Notes: generated from the sequence alone by a model not told the origin. Positions 30,499 through 41,095 are shown, counted from the stretch's first letter. The stretch: DNA of 64,000 nt from JALNXF01 sp964555845 (GCA_964555845.1 CAZKUA010000001.1:121248-185247), one strand, 5' to 3'. Program-made: numbers and translations.

Positions 30499-32286
30499 TT
30501 ATTTTTTTAATCAGATAAATATATTTAATTTCTTGCTAAACTTAGGTGCTAGAGCGAATACTAATACTCTTGATACCCACATTGCAGAGAAAAGTGATAC
30601 AACTATTCAAATTCCAAGCATTACTCAAAATCATTTTATAAGATTAATTCAGAAAATAAATAGTATTACCGCGCTCACAAAAGATGTAACGTGTGAATCC
30701 CAAATTGCTGACCAAGATTTTTCAAATCAGATATTAAGCGATTTTAAGATGTCATTATCTTTAAGTAATTCTTCTTTAGATCTCTCAAATATAAGGATAT
30801 TCGCGTCAATTGCAAGTCCGACTGAAAGTATTAATCAGGCAATTGAAGATAGTGTTAAAACAATTCCTGACAATTTTATTATTGTAAGTACAAGTAGTGT
30901 ATATCCAAAAAGCGCAACTCAAGCCAATAGTCCAGCAACTCTGTAAATTGAAATCAAGAATAATAAAATTAAAATAAATCCTATAATTCAAGCATTAATT
31001 ATTACTTTTAGTGAATCTCATCCGATTTTTGCGTCTATAGCTCTCTCACTTGTTAGATAGATTGGAGCTGGAACAATTCAAGTATTAATATCATTTGCTA
31101 GTTTTTTAGCTGAAGTTGGTGTATAATTACCAGTTATTACCGCCTTTCAATCTGGTATAACGCTTTGTACTGTTGGAGCAGTAAGAAGCTCTCATCCTAC
31201 GAATATCGCAAGTTCTTGTCCGATTAATCTTTTTGTTAATTCTCCGAAAATTTTTGCTCATTTGTCATTGAAAAGTAACTCAATTTGAGGTTGAAAATTT
31301 CATTGAGAGATACTTACTGAAGCCCTAGTTAAATATCTTTCATCAAGTACATCTCAAGCTTCAGTTTTTGCCTGAGTCCATTCACTTGGTTTTTCATTTA
31401 TAAAAATTGCTTCATAATCAAAAGTAACCTCAGTATACTTTTGTTTTGTAGTTTTAGCCGATGCTCCGCTTCAAGTTGTTACATCTTTTTCTTTTTCAAC
31501 TTTTGTAATTTTATTTATTTTAACAATAGAAAATCCAGAATCTCCTGGAGTTTGTTCTAATTTTTGGTCTTTTCAAAGTGAAAATGACGAAGCTTTTTTA
31601 GTATTCAGGATTTCAGATATAAATGGTGTTGTAACATTTTCCATACCAGTAAATGTAATTTCTTCTGGAAGACTATCTTTAGTTCCGGTTCCAGCTAAAA
31701 ATTCTACATTTTCGTATGAATCTTTATATTTTTTACCAATAGTAGCAAAAGCCACATCTCCTTTTTTTATTTCAGACATAGCATCAGTTGCGATTTTTTT
31801 TCTGTCAGTCTTGTCTTGATCTGTTGTTTTAGTTTTTTTCTCTTTAAATTCAAGTCTTACTACTTTCCCAATTGTATCTTTTGCTTTTGCGATATATTCA
31901 TTATTTCTCTCTGTTATCTGAGCTTCTGTCAAATTTTCTCCCGCAAAATTACTCGTTGGAATTTGTACAATAATATGAGATTCATTTCAATATGAAGCCC
32001 CTAGTATTGTAGGCTCAGCAGTTCCTAGGGAATTTACTCTTTTTTCTACAATTGATTTAAGTCATTCTGTAACTGTTTTTTCATCAAATGTTCCTCATTT
32101 TTGCTTCGCAGCTTCTAAGTCTATTTTATAATCTAATTCCACTCAACCATGTAAATCAAGTCATAATTTGTATTCATCTCCAGTAAATGGCATAGTAATA
32201 CCAAAATTAGACCAAGGAAATACAATATAAAAAGTAACTGCAAGCAAGATAATTATCCCAGCAATCCTCATTCAAAGTCATTTCAT
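30499..32286 (-). CDS. secD: Protein translocase subunit SecD
   Basis: SecD with SecF uses the proton gradient to pull proteins out of the translocon. The 595-residue product begins with one TM helix and LGLDLHGGVELDY (family motif LGLDLxGG). A long periplasmic part follows. It includes a PpiC/parvulin-like inserted segment of about 150 residues around TEAQITERNNEYIAKAKDT. The P1-type block ISQGNFQPQIELLFNDKGAK and five C-terminal helices come next, with IAGVILSVGLAIDANILIFER (the TM4 DxNxxIxER motif). The inserted peptidyl-prolyl-isomerase-like portion is an unusual extra. SecF is encoded 27 kb away on the other strand. Confidence 0.93.
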
Positions 32287-32377
32287 ATAATTAAAATTAA
32301 ATGTTAAAAAAATTAATATGGGTTTGAGTATATAAAAAAAGGGTTTTATTTCAAATTTTTTTATTTTTTATTTTACT

Positions 32378-34228
32378 CTACATCTCATCCGGCATATTTA
32401 TTGCGAGAAGTTCGAATCATTTTTTGAGAGTTTTAGTGAACCTTTCTATCATATTTAATCTCAAGTTTTTCAAGTCTTCATTGCTTTCCTCAAGGATTTT
32501 TGGAGTATGAACATAAAAACTATTAAATTCTGAAGCCAACTCATAACAATATTGAGCCAGAATATGAGGTTTGTATTTAGTCGCAGTCTCCCCCACTTTT
32601 CCTTCAAATTCAAGAAGTTTTTTAATTAGAGATTTGTCATATTGAGATAATTCCACTTCTTTCTCCCTCTCTCATTTTTGCCCTCACCCCAGCCCTCACC
32701 CAGAGGGAGAGGGAGTTTTTAATATTTTACTAGCTCTCACATATGCATATTGAATATAAGGTCCACTATTTCACTCAAAACTAAGCGCTTTGTCCCGGTC
32801 AAAAACTATATCTTTCTCGCGGTCTTGCGATAAATATGAGTATTTTATGGCTGCAATAGTAACAGCCTTAATATTTTCTGGGGATAATTCTCTTCCTTTT
32901 CATTTCAAAATTTCTTCGGTTCTTTTATATCCCTCATCTATTAAATCTTTCAAAAATATTACAGTTCATTTACGCGTCGACATTGCGCCTTCTTTTAATT
33001 TTATAAATCAATTATAAGCATGTGTTAATTCTGTTTTTTCTAATTCTGGCCAAGCCTTGTGAGCAATGTAAAAAGCTTGTTTTAAATGTAATTGCTGACG
33101 AACATCCACAAAATAAATAATTTTAGCAGGTTTCCAATTATCTAATCTATATTTAATAGCTGCTAAATCCGAAGTTAAATAAAGTCCTGTTCCATCTTTT
33201 TTCTGTAAAACACAAGATGATAGTTTTGTTTCTTCTGGAAATACAACTCAAACACTTCAATCATCATTCTGACTAGCAATTTTTTTATCAAGTAAAATTT
33301 TTACAATATCTTTCATATTATATTTCAATTCCGGATAATCTTCATTATTTGGCCTAGGCAAATTCAATCACTCATAAAAACTCTCTCAAATATTGTATTT
33401 TGGCTTCACTCATAATTCTTCATCTAATTGTTTAGATACTTCATCAATTGAAATACTTGTAAATTTTTTCCATAATTCTACATTTTCCTTATCTCATAAA
33501 GATAATTTTTTAAATTCATTTCTAGCTCATTCTTCTCTTTTATTTAATTCTTCTTTTACTTGCAAATCACTTTTTAAATTATCTTCTTTTGGATTAAATC
33601 TTATACAACCAAATCAAACATATAATGACATAATAAAATTAATTCCATCCTTATTTAGGATAGTTTCTTTTTCAAAATTATAAGAAGATGGTATAGATCA
33701 AATTTTGATTAAATATTCAAAATTTTTCCAAGCCCAAATTATTTTCCCGAAAATTCCTCCCCAGTCTCAGAAGTGAGAATCGGAAATTACATTATAACCA
33801 AGATATTCGTGGATATTTATAATACTTTGTCATAAAGATGGGGTGCAGAGATGACCGATGTGGAGAGGTTTTCAGACATTTGCTCAGATATAGTCAACTA
33901 TTATTGTCTCGTTTTTATCTTTTTTTGGATTTATATTGAATTTCTGGAATTCATTTAGGAGGATTTTTGGGTTTATGAAGAAATTAACATAACCTCACAA
34001 GTTGGATACATTTTCGAAATATTCTGGAAATTTGGAGAATTCGAGTTTCAATTCCGATGATATTTCGGCTGGATTTCTCTTTAAAACCTTCGCAATCTCA
34101 AAAATATTAAAAGCATAGTCTCAAAATTCTGGTTTTGGCGGATAAGTAAGCCAATTGTCTATGTTGTCTACATTGATTTTGTAGAGAGTTACCACTATAT
34201 CTAGTATCTTTTTGTTAATTTCTCACAT
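32378..34228 (-). CDS. argS: Arginyl-tRNA synthetase with repeat-derived insertion
   Basis: A class Ia synthetase that charges tRNA-Arg. The 616-residue product contains an N-terminal Arg-S add-on domain. The ATP site is VGKPLHIGHL near residue 115 and the KMSKS-equivalent MSTRKG near 415. The anticodon-binding helices begin GPYIQYAYVRASKIL near 480. Between that helix and the conserved ELSQYDKSLIKKLLEFE lies an extra segment TPSPSGGGLGGGQKGERE. It is the translation of a palindromic repeat, read without interruption because two TGG/TGA-type positions are TGA glycines. The insertion sits in a loop, so activity may be kept. Start is ATG-TGA (Met-Gly). Confidence 0.93.
32661..32716. repeat. Palindromic repeat inserted in frame in argS
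   Basis: The core CCCTCACCCCAGCCCTCACC followed by CAGAGGGAGAGGGAG (32681-32715) is of the same family as 20990-21025. On the coding strand it yields Pro, Ser and Gly-rich residues, three of the glycines using TGA. Confidence 0.8.
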
Positions 34229-34694
34229 ATAAAGTTAAAAAAGTGTTAAAAACTACTTTGCACATAGTATGAATTTTCTTTAATTAATCAAGTTAAAATT
34301 GAGTAATTTTTTTATACAACAATGCTTTATTAAGCGATTTCTTAATTTTTTTGGCTTAAAAAAGGCATACTTTTTTTGCTTCATAATTTTGGCTTATAGA
34401 TGTCATTAATCAGAAATTAAATTAATTTATAACATAAATTTATATTTATTCAATATCTAGAGTTTACCGTATTTTCAATTTATATGTTATTATATTTGTG
34501 TAAGTTAGATATGTCGCTTTCAAATCAAAAAGATTTTGGAACGACAATCAAACAAACAAAGTTCATTAACATACGCTCCATGAATAGGGACTAATCGTAA
34601 CTCAATTAGAAACCCGCTACAAAAAAAATTTTTTCAAATAAAAATAAAAATCTCTATATAAAAACAAATATAAAATATAGATAAATAAAAACGT
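34229..34694. other. Non-coding AT-rich region
   Basis: No gene is visible. A -10-like TATTAT near 34490 precedes a block (34505-34620) of more mixed composition that contains small hairpin-forming pieces such as GTCGCTTTC...GGAACGAC. It could be the 5' part of a longer structured transcript ending at the terminator near 34960. I could not match it to tmRNA or RNase P RNA signatures. Confidence 0.4.
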
Positions 34695-34961
34695 GGAGGA
34701 GAATGATAAATTGTTATTAAAACATTTAATGCCAATTTAACATTCTCCTCCCAAAAAATAAAAATACAAAGAGGTCGGGAGAAGATACCTCTCAAAACTA
34801 ATTTCCAAAATGGAGCTCCTGAAATTTATTTCAGTTTTCTCGTGAGTTAGAGAGCACCACTTTATATTCTGCATCTAAACAGGCGTTTTAATGCCTTTCG
34901 CAATAATATGAAGGGATATCTAAGAAAGTGTCCCGACCTACCAAAGGCTGGGCCTTTTTTG
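34695..34961 (+). ncRNA. Candidate structured non-coding RNA (unassigned)
   Basis: Two closed domains are visible. GGAGGAGAATG (34695-34705) pairs perfectly with CATTCTCCTCC (34741-34751). AGGTCGGGA (34772-34780) pairs with TCCCGACCT (34931-34939), enclosing about 150 nt with further local stems (CTGAAAttTATTTCAG; AGGCGttttaatGCCT). A terminator follows at once. Higher GC than the surroundings, long-range closure and a terminator argue for a stable RNA. The 34772-34939 part has the size and closed-rod shape of 6S RNA, but I see no conserved sequence to confirm that. Confidence 0.5.
34943..34961 (+). terminator. Terminator of the candidate ncRNA
   Basis: AAAGGC-tgg-GCCTTTTTT directly after the closing stem of the candidate RNA, followed by more T. 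Confidence 0.65.
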
Positions 34962-35077
34962 TTTTTATATCATTAGTTTTATACATTTTATAAAAAAAAT
35001 TAGACAAATGGAATTTTTTTTATAAAATGCACGCACTCATTTAAATTTCTAGGAAATAAAACACCAGAAACTAACAT

Positions 35078-35153
35078 GGGTTTGTAGCTCAGTAGGTAGA
35101 GCGGCGCCCTTTTAAGGCGAAGGTCGTGGGTTCGAATCCCGCCAGACCCACCA
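35078..35153 (+). tRNA. tRNA-Lys (anticodon TTT), CCA encoded
   Basis: Acceptor arms GGGTTTG and CAGACCC pair over seven positions with one G-T. The D arm is GCTC...GAGC. The anticodon loop CTTTTAA has TTT at 35111-35113. The T arm is GTGGGTTCGAATCCCGC. The discriminator is A followed by genomic CCA. The first pair of the anticodon stem is mismatched (G-A). It reads AAA/AAG, the dominant Lys codons here. Confidence 0.95.
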
Positions 35154-35247
35154 TTTATGTAAAACTTAAAACTCCAAAACTTATTATTTTCTCCTCGGTA
35201 AGTAAATAAGGCATTTGGACTTAAAAAAAGAAAAAATGAAATTTAAA

Positions 35248-35280
35248 AAAAATAAATACCGAGAATGGTATTTATTTTTT
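35248..35280 (+). terminator. Terminator downstream of tRNA-Lys
   Basis: Thirteen-base arms AAAAATAAATACC and GGTATTTATTTTT around GAGAAT. It lies about 95 bp after the tRNA and 40 bp before the next gene. Confidence 0.75.
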
Positions 35281-35320
35281 TGATAGAATTTTCAAAGATT
35301 TATCACATAACTCGGAATTT

Positions 35321-36109
35321 ATGGAATGAGGACAGATGGCGTGATATGCTGGAGCGATGGCTTGGATGGTAGTAATAATTCTTGTATCGGTCGTTCTATG
35401 ACTATTCTTTTCCTGGTTTGTAGCTAGAAAGATTAATACTCTCGTAAATCGACGTGAAAATCCATTTTTTGGGGCAATTATCTTTCCAACAACACTACTT
35501 ATTTTGGGTCTTACTATTATCTTATGATTCCGGATTTTTGATGGACTATCGATGGAAAGAACCTTGGAATACACAAAGGGGGTATTTTTTCCTTCCGCAC
35601 TTATCTTTTTAGTTAATTCCCTTTTGTACTTCCTTAAAACTATTAGAAATTCAAAAGGAGGACTAATAATCTTATCAACTTTTCTCATAGTCATAATCGC
35701 AATGATTGCTTCTTGATACTCTTACTACTTCGCGTATATAAGGAAGACTCCAGGAACTGGTGGCTATGCCATTGAAAGATTGGAACAAATACGTAATGAA
35801 GAAATTTTTGGGTCAGAGCCGTTCTCATGCGATAATATGAATTATCTCACCGAATGGTGTAAAAGATTGCAGATAGTACAAGAGGCCATCAAAAATAATA
35901 ATCCTAATATATGCTATAAAACTGATACACTCAATAGTGGCCTGTCTGGAACATACTCTGAATTTGCTTTATGCATATGACAGTTTCCCGAAAGTGCAGT
36001 AGCGAAGTCTGGGTGTAAAAAACTAAAAAAGGCTGTGAATAATTTTCATAGGCTACATAGGAATAGTTCGGCGGTGGATGACTATCTTGTTATAGGAAAA
36101 TGTTTATAA
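35321..36109 (+). CDS. Four-helix membrane protein, atypical composition
   Basis: A 262-residue protein. Four hydrophobic segments are clear: MAWMVVIILVSVVLGLFFSWF, AIIFPTTLLILGLTIILGF, SALIFLVNSLLYFL and GLIILSTFLIVIIAMIASGYSYYF. A 120-residue hydrophilic domain follows with five or six Cys (CDNMNY, WCKRL, ICYKTD, LCIGQ, GCKK, GKCL). It uses TGA for Gly at least six times, so it is adapted to code 25. Yet it uses gcg, tcg, cgt, ggc and ctg codons much more than the neighbours. No family recognised. It lies just after tRNA-Lys, a usual site for inserted DNA. Confidence 0.65.
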
Positions 36110-36228
36110 CTAGAAGACACAAAGGAAAAATCTTATTAAAAGTAGAATGGTATTGACAGTAAAATTGTAAAGTTGTGCACATTTATCTATTTTTGTAATA
36201 AAAAAATCTTGCTATTTTTCAAAAAAAA

Positions 36229-36257
36229 TTGACAATATCAAAAATAATCCTATAAAT
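36229..36257 (+). promoter_or_regulatory. Sigma70-type promoter for the lipoprotein gene
   Basis: TTGACA (36229-36234), a 16-bp spacer and TATAAA (36251-36256). Together with the GGAGG ribosome binding site it forms a textbook proteobacterial-style expression signal, which is unlike the other genes here. Confidence 0.65.
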
Positions 36258-36314
36258 ACGAAGACAAATTTTTTTAATTTTTTTTACCAAAAACTTTTAA
36301 GGGAGGGCGAGTAA

Positions 36315-36764
36315 ATGAAAAGAACGAGTTTGTTGGTTGTATTGTTGTTGGCTCTGAGTCTGAGTGTATTCGGTTGTGGCTCAAAAGGCCAAACCGGCGC
36401 AGCCGCAGGAGCTTTAGGCGGTGCTCTTCTTGGGCAAGCCATCGGGCATAATGCCGCTGGCACTTTGATCGGTGCAGCTGTTGGTGGCGGACTCGGTTAT
36501 ATGATCGGCAACGAGATGGACAAAAGCGATGCCGAAGCGATGAACCGGGCCTACGAACAGAACCGGAACGGACAAACGTCCAGCTGGAGAAATCCGAATA
36601 CCGGAGACTCATACAGGGTCACTCCAAAAAAGACGTATCATGACCGTCGTACCAATCAGGATTGTCGCGATGCCGAAGTTCTGGCGACCATAAACGGTCA
36701 GCCGAAGAAGCTTATCCAGAAGGCCTGCCGTGATAACCAAGGCAACTGGATCGCAGTAAACTGA
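36315..36764 (+). CDS. Glycine-zipper outer-membrane lipoprotein, standard genetic code, foreign
   Basis: A 149-residue lipoprotein. The signal peptide ends at lipobox VFGC (Cys21). A glycine-zipper follows (AAAGALGGALLGQAIGHNAAG, residues 33-53, and LIGAAVGGGLGYMIGNEMDK). The C-terminal domain resembles the 17-kDa surface antigen/SlyB group (WRNPNTGDSYRVTPKKTY, CRDAEV). Gly is written only GGN and the natural stop is TGA at 36762, giving the usual length. In code 25 the frame would run on for eight more codons to TAG. GC content is far above that of its neighbours, and GGAGG lies 8 bp before ATG. It is recently acquired DNA or an assembly join. Confidence 0.85.
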   Translation: MKRTSLLVVLLLALSLSVFGCGSKGQTGAAAGALGGALLGQAIGHNAAGTLIGAAVGGGLGYMIGNEMDKSDAEAMNRAYEQNRNGQTSSWRNPNTGDSYRVTPKKTYHDRRTNQDCRDAEVLATINGQPKKLIQKACRDNQGNWIAVN

Positions 36765-36789
36765 TCCTCGAGCATTTTGCTCACTTAGA

Positions 36790-36816
36790 CTCCCCGCTTC
36801 GGCGGGGATTTTTTTA
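36790..36816 (+). terminator. GC-rich UUCG-tetraloop terminator of the lipoprotein gene
   Basis: CCCCGC-TTCG-GCGGGG followed by seven T. Its GC-rich stem contrasts with the AT-rich stems of all other terminators here, supporting a foreign origin of the unit. Confidence 0.9.
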
Positions 36817-36888
36817 TTGCTAAATATTTGCAAATATTGATAACTTAAGGTAAAATGAAAGTGATATTAAAATTTAAACAAATACAAA

Positions 36889-39492
36889 ATGAACACTATA
36901 TGACAAAAAATAGCTTCTACGAGAAATAAAAGAAGTAAAGAAATTGGGAAGATAAAAGAAGATTTAGCTAAACAAGTATGAAGTTTTACTGTTTCCAAAA
37001 AATATAAAAATGCCGTTGTAAAAATAATACAAATGGATTTAGATTTTGTAAAAATAGCTCAAAATCCAGAAAATTTCTTTGAAGAAAATGAATTAGAAGA
37101 AGGTGAAATACAAGAATTTGTAAATTGATGTAAAAGTATTTCTGAAAAAATTATCTTTTATAATGACAAAGTAAGGGGCATTATAAAATGACAAAGAGAA
37201 GAGACTCTAGAAAATGAAACAGAAGAATTAAAAAAACTTAAAAATCAAGAAATAGAAGTAAAAGAAATGATAGTTTCAAAAGAAGTTAAAATATGAAAAT
37301 TGCAGGCTAAATTAGAGGAAAAACCAAGCATTATTCAAGAAGAAAAAATAGTAGTAATTTCAGAAAAAGCTAGAAAAACAAATATTGAGATTGTTTCAGA
37401 GACAATAGAATCTTGAAATATTCACCCAAGAATAAGAAATAAATTATTAATGAGAAAATTAACTTTAGATGAGATTATAGAAGATATGGAGAGCTCTGAG
37501 GAATTTCAAAAGTTAATTCCAATAACTCTAGATATTAAAAATAAAACTGTAAATCTAAGTAAAGTTAAGCATCCAAATAGTAGAGGTGCAATTTATAAAG
37601 GCCTTTTACTTGTCTCAATATTTGGTAAATTATGAAGAGATATTTGATATGAATTAACTTCTACAATGCCAAAAAGAGACGATGCAATAAATATTTTAAA
37701 ACAAATATTTGAAAAAAGATGATATAGTGTAGGGCTTACTGAAATTATAAATGAAAAACCAGAAAAGAAAGAGACTGAACCTAAAGAGGAAAAGGTAGAA
37801 GAAAACTGAGATACTAAACTAGAAAAAGATATTTCAAAAGAAATTATTGTTGAAAATTTTAGAGATGATTTTTTTAGATTTATTAAAGAAAAAGTAGAAA
37901 AAATTGAATGAAAATATTCTATAAATTGAGAATTGAAATATCTATTACTTTTACCAGACATATCTAAAGAAGTATTTTTAAACTTTATTAAAAATCTAAG
38001 TGAGTCAGACAAACACGAACTTAAGCTATTTTATCCTCTAGAAGCTGATGTTTTAAATTTAATAGACTGTCTTGTACAAGAAAAAATAAGCTATTTAAGA
38101 AAAATAGTAAAAGATAAATCTCAGCATAAAGAAGAGAAAATATCGAAAAAAATTGAACAGAAAGAAAAAAATGTAAGCGATATCTTAAATGAATATATTG
38201 GGGAATTTCTTGAAAATGAAGAAATAGATTTTTTATTAAGTTTTTTGGATGAATCAGGGAAAATTTTGGGTAAAATAGTGGACCTCAATGATCAAGAAGA
38301 AATAAGTAAAATGGAAAAAAATATAGAAAAAGTAACAGGACCTTATATTTACATAAAATATTTAGAGAAATATAGAGAAGTATTCTTTGAATTACTTATA
38401 ACAGAAATATATAATAACATAAAACTTAGAAAGTTATTAAAGAAATCTCATTATTCAAGAATAGAATTAATTCAAATTTTCAATAAATATACAGACGCTT
38501 ATATAAAAGATAAAGAGAATCAATTACAAGAAAAAAATAAAAAAGTTTATGAAGTATATGAAAAGAGTACAATTAAAGACTATTTATTCCAAAAAAGAAT
38601 ATGAATTCCGAGCTTTATAAAAGAAAAGTGTTCAGATAAATATGCGGCTTTTAGTAATTTATTAATTACAGAATTAAATTGAGAAATAAATAACGAAGAG
38701 GAAATATATATGTTTTTTCTTATCGCACACGAGAAAGATATAAAAAATGATTTTATAGCACATACAAGAGATACTTACATATTTTGAGAAGCTAGAATAA
38801 GGAAAGAATTAGATAATTTTTTTGAATTAAATAAAAATAAATTAGGTGAACAACTAGCGAATAATAAAAAGCATTTAATAGAAAATTTCGAGAAAATTGA
38901 GAAAACATTAAGTAATTTAAGAAAAGATATTTCTCCAAGTTGATTATCTGAAGGAAATCATAAAAAATCTCAAAAAAACTGAAAATGATCTTGAATTAAT
39001 GCCGTTATGGTTAGATGAATTTTGGATTCTTATTTAGAATGATTTAAAAATAAAGCCGGTTTAGAAGATATTAAACTAGATGATGATTTAATCGCTAATT
39101 TTAAAGATTTTATAAATCCTACTGTAACACAATTTTTATCTTGATTCAGTAAGGATTCAGACCTAACAAGTGGAAAAGCATGAATTGCAAATTTTTTCTC
39201 TGAACAAAAACAGGCTAAAACAAAAAAGATGTTGTTTGTAGATTTATTAAGGTATTTACCAGATGCAATAGCAAGTCTATGAGGTAGGGATGCTAATTTT
39301 TCAAATAAATTAGTAGAAAAAATACAAGAATTTAATGATGAAAATTTACCAAAAATTGAAGAAAATCTTAAACAAATTCAAGAAATTTTAGATAATTTAA
39401 AAGTAGTAAATAGAATTAAAGAATTAATGAATACTCATCATAAAGATGAAGATATTGTCTCTGCTATAAGAGGGCTAATTTATTTTCCCTAG
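36889..39492 (+). CDS. Large coiled-coil cytoplasmic protein, unknown
   Basis: An 867-residue Lys/Glu-rich protein with no signal or membrane segment. Long heptad regions span residues about 20-200 (EETLENETEELKKLKNQEIEV, EVKIGKLQAKLEEKPSIIQ) and later helical blocks around 430 (EKISKKIEQKEKNVSDILNEYIGEF) and 720. A central globular part near 210-270 contains ITLDIKNKTVNLSKVKHPNSRGAIYKGLLLVSIFGKLG. No known domain was recognised. TGA glycines recur through the whole length, confirming one gene. Its last 29 bp overlap the convergent GIY-YIG gene. Confidence 0.65.
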
Positions 39493-39724
39493 TTAATTTC
39501 TTAATTCGACATTCTTCCTTCGATGCATCCGAGCGATTATCAAAACTCGCAGAGTAAACAAGCTCCACTGGACGACGGGCACTTGTATATTTCGCACCAA
39601 GTTTACTATTATTATGCTCCCCCACCCTACGTTCCAAATCAACCGTAATCCCTGTATAGAGAGTTCCGTCAGCACATTTGAGAATATATAAATGATACAT
39701 TGGATTTTGTTTAAAAAATTTCAA
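39464..39724 (-). CDS. GIY-YIG nuclease-domain protein
   Basis: An 86-residue single GIY-YIG domain of the YhbQ/UPF0213 type: HLYILKCADGTLYTGITVDLERRVGEHN, then GAKYTSARRPVELVYSASFDNRSDASKEECRIKKLTREN. The Y...YTG pair, the Arg of LERRV and Glu of KEE are the expected catalytic set. It may start at the internal Met (MYHLYIL, residue 9). The family is implicated in DNA repair or exchange. Codon use is less AT-rich than in its neighbours (cgt, gcg, tcg), which hints at recent transfer. It has no TGA codon. Confidence 0.88.
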   Translation of the reverse strand: MKFFKQNPMYHLYILKCADGTLYTGITVDLERRVGEHNNSKLGAKYTSARRPVELVYSASFDNRSDASKEECRIKKLTRENKLALL

Positions 39725-39836
39725 AGATTATAATTTTTTCTGAAAAAATAACAAGAAAAATATAAAAACCACTACAAATTCTAGACTTTTAAATCAAAAA
39801 AACTATAATCAAAACATTATCATTAACAAATAAATT

Positions 39837-40079
39837 ATGTGAAGAGATTATAATTGGGATAGTGAAGATGAAAATAAGGTTGAGCTTGTAGTTAAAGATT
39901 GTAATTGAAATGTACTGAGTAATTGAGATACAGTTATGGCTACAAAAGATTTAAAAGTAAAAGGTGGAGCTGATATCAAAAGATGAGATAAATTCAAAAA
40001 TATAAGACTTACGGATAATACAGAGGAAATTGAATCAGGAAAAATGGTTTTGAGAACTGAATTTTTCAAGAAAATTTAA
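39837..40079 (+). CDS. PhnA/YjdM-domain protein
   Basis: An 80-residue protein matching the PhnA C-terminal domain: VVKDCNGNVLSNGDTVMATKDLKVKGGADIKRGDKFKNIRLTDNTEEIESG, ending KMVLRTEFFKKI. The N-terminal zinc ribbon found in longer homologues is absent. Despite the name no phosphonate role is established. Five glycines are TGA. Start ATG-TGA (Met-Gly) is preceded by an AT-rich leader. A strong palindromic terminator follows. Confidence 0.85.
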
Positions 40080-40080
40080 T

Positions 40081-40110
40081 AAAAAAATTCCCCGAATTCG
40101 GGGAATTTTT
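40081..40110. terminator. Bidirectional palindromic terminator
   Basis: The perfect palindrome AAAAAATTCCCCGAA/TTCGGGGAATTTTTT lies between two convergent genes and serves both. Confidence 0.85.
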
Positions 40111-40126
40111 TGAGTAATAAGTGAAA

Positions 40127-41095
40127 TTATTCAGCAGGAATTATTTCATTTAATATTTCATCTTCAGTTTGAGTATTATTTAATTTACTTTGTAGTAATT
40201 GTTTTAACTCAATCAATAATTGTTTTTTAGCTTCTTTAATAGCAGTATTTGCTACTAAAGTATCTATTCTAGTAATTACCTTATTAATAATTTCAGTTCT
40301 TTTTTCTGCTGGAATTTTATCAATAATTGAAAATAGTTTATTTTTTAGAGATTCAGAAACTAAACTTTTTTTCATTGGCATTTTAGCTTTCATATCTTGA
40401 ACTTTTCATTTCATATCTTGCATTTTATCTTTCATATCTTTTCTAAGTTCTACATTATTTATTCTAAGTTCTTTATTTACAAGAATAGTAGCTCTTTTTG
40501 CTTCCATGAATTTTTTAAATGCTTCCATTTTAGCTGGATCTACATAAGCCCCTAGAGTTTCTACATGTTTTGTAAAAATTTCAGTTGCCTTAGTATTAAA
40601 TACTTCTTTATCAAAAGTATTATTTTTTATAGCATTTTGTCACTCTTTAATTAAAGCTTTTACAACCTCATGGTAAGCTTTTAAAACACCTTTTAGTTCA
40701 GTTTCAAGTTTTTTAATATCTTCTTTTGAAGCCGGTTTAGCTAAAAATTGTTTAATAAAACCATACTCATCATGGAATTGATTCCAATTTGCCTGGATTT
40801 GTTCTCTATTTTTCTTGATAGTCTCAGGAGAAATAGTTCAAGAAGCAGTAGATCAAGAAGAAACAGTAACAGTATCTTCATTACTATCTTTGTCTTCATT
40901 ATCTTCATCAGTAGTAACAGTAGTTTGACCAGAAGATGAATCAGTAGAATTCTCTTCTGTAGTTACAGTTGTACCACTATCACTAGTTGTTGTAGCATCT
41001 CAAGTTGTAGTCATAGTTGTGTCTGCGTAAATAGACATTGTTGCTAGCAAACTAGCTAAAATTACAGATGTCTTAATTATATTTGCCTTTTTCAT
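40127..41095 (-). CDS. Secreted Thr/Ser-rich helical protein, unknown
   Basis: A 322-residue exported protein. Signal peptide at residues 1-24 (IIKTSVILASLLATMSIYAD). An 80-residue Thr/Ser/Asp-rich linker of low complexity follows. The rest is a helical domain with long amphipathic helices (ETIKKNREQIQANWNQFHDEY; AKRATILVNKELRINNVELR; MKDKMQDMKGKVQDMKAKM). The last stretch has methionine-rich 11-residue repeats. No family recognised. Possible roles are an envelope-associated or stalk protein. Confidence 0.6.

Noticed and set aside
30533..30946. Plus-strand 137-codon open frame
   Set aside because: Antisense to the membrane helices of SecD, whose DxNxxxxER motif lies here on the minus strand.
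34505..34620. tmRNA or RNase P RNA
   Set aside because: No tRNA-like acceptor ends or tag frame for tmRNA, and no GAGGAAAGUC/ACAGAA core for RNase P were found by eye; the region is left as unassigned.
36274..36612. Long open frame antisense to the lipoprotein gene
   Set aside because: Arg/His/Ser-rich shadow of a GC-rich gene with a clear lipobox, glycine zipper and ribosome binding site on the plus strand.
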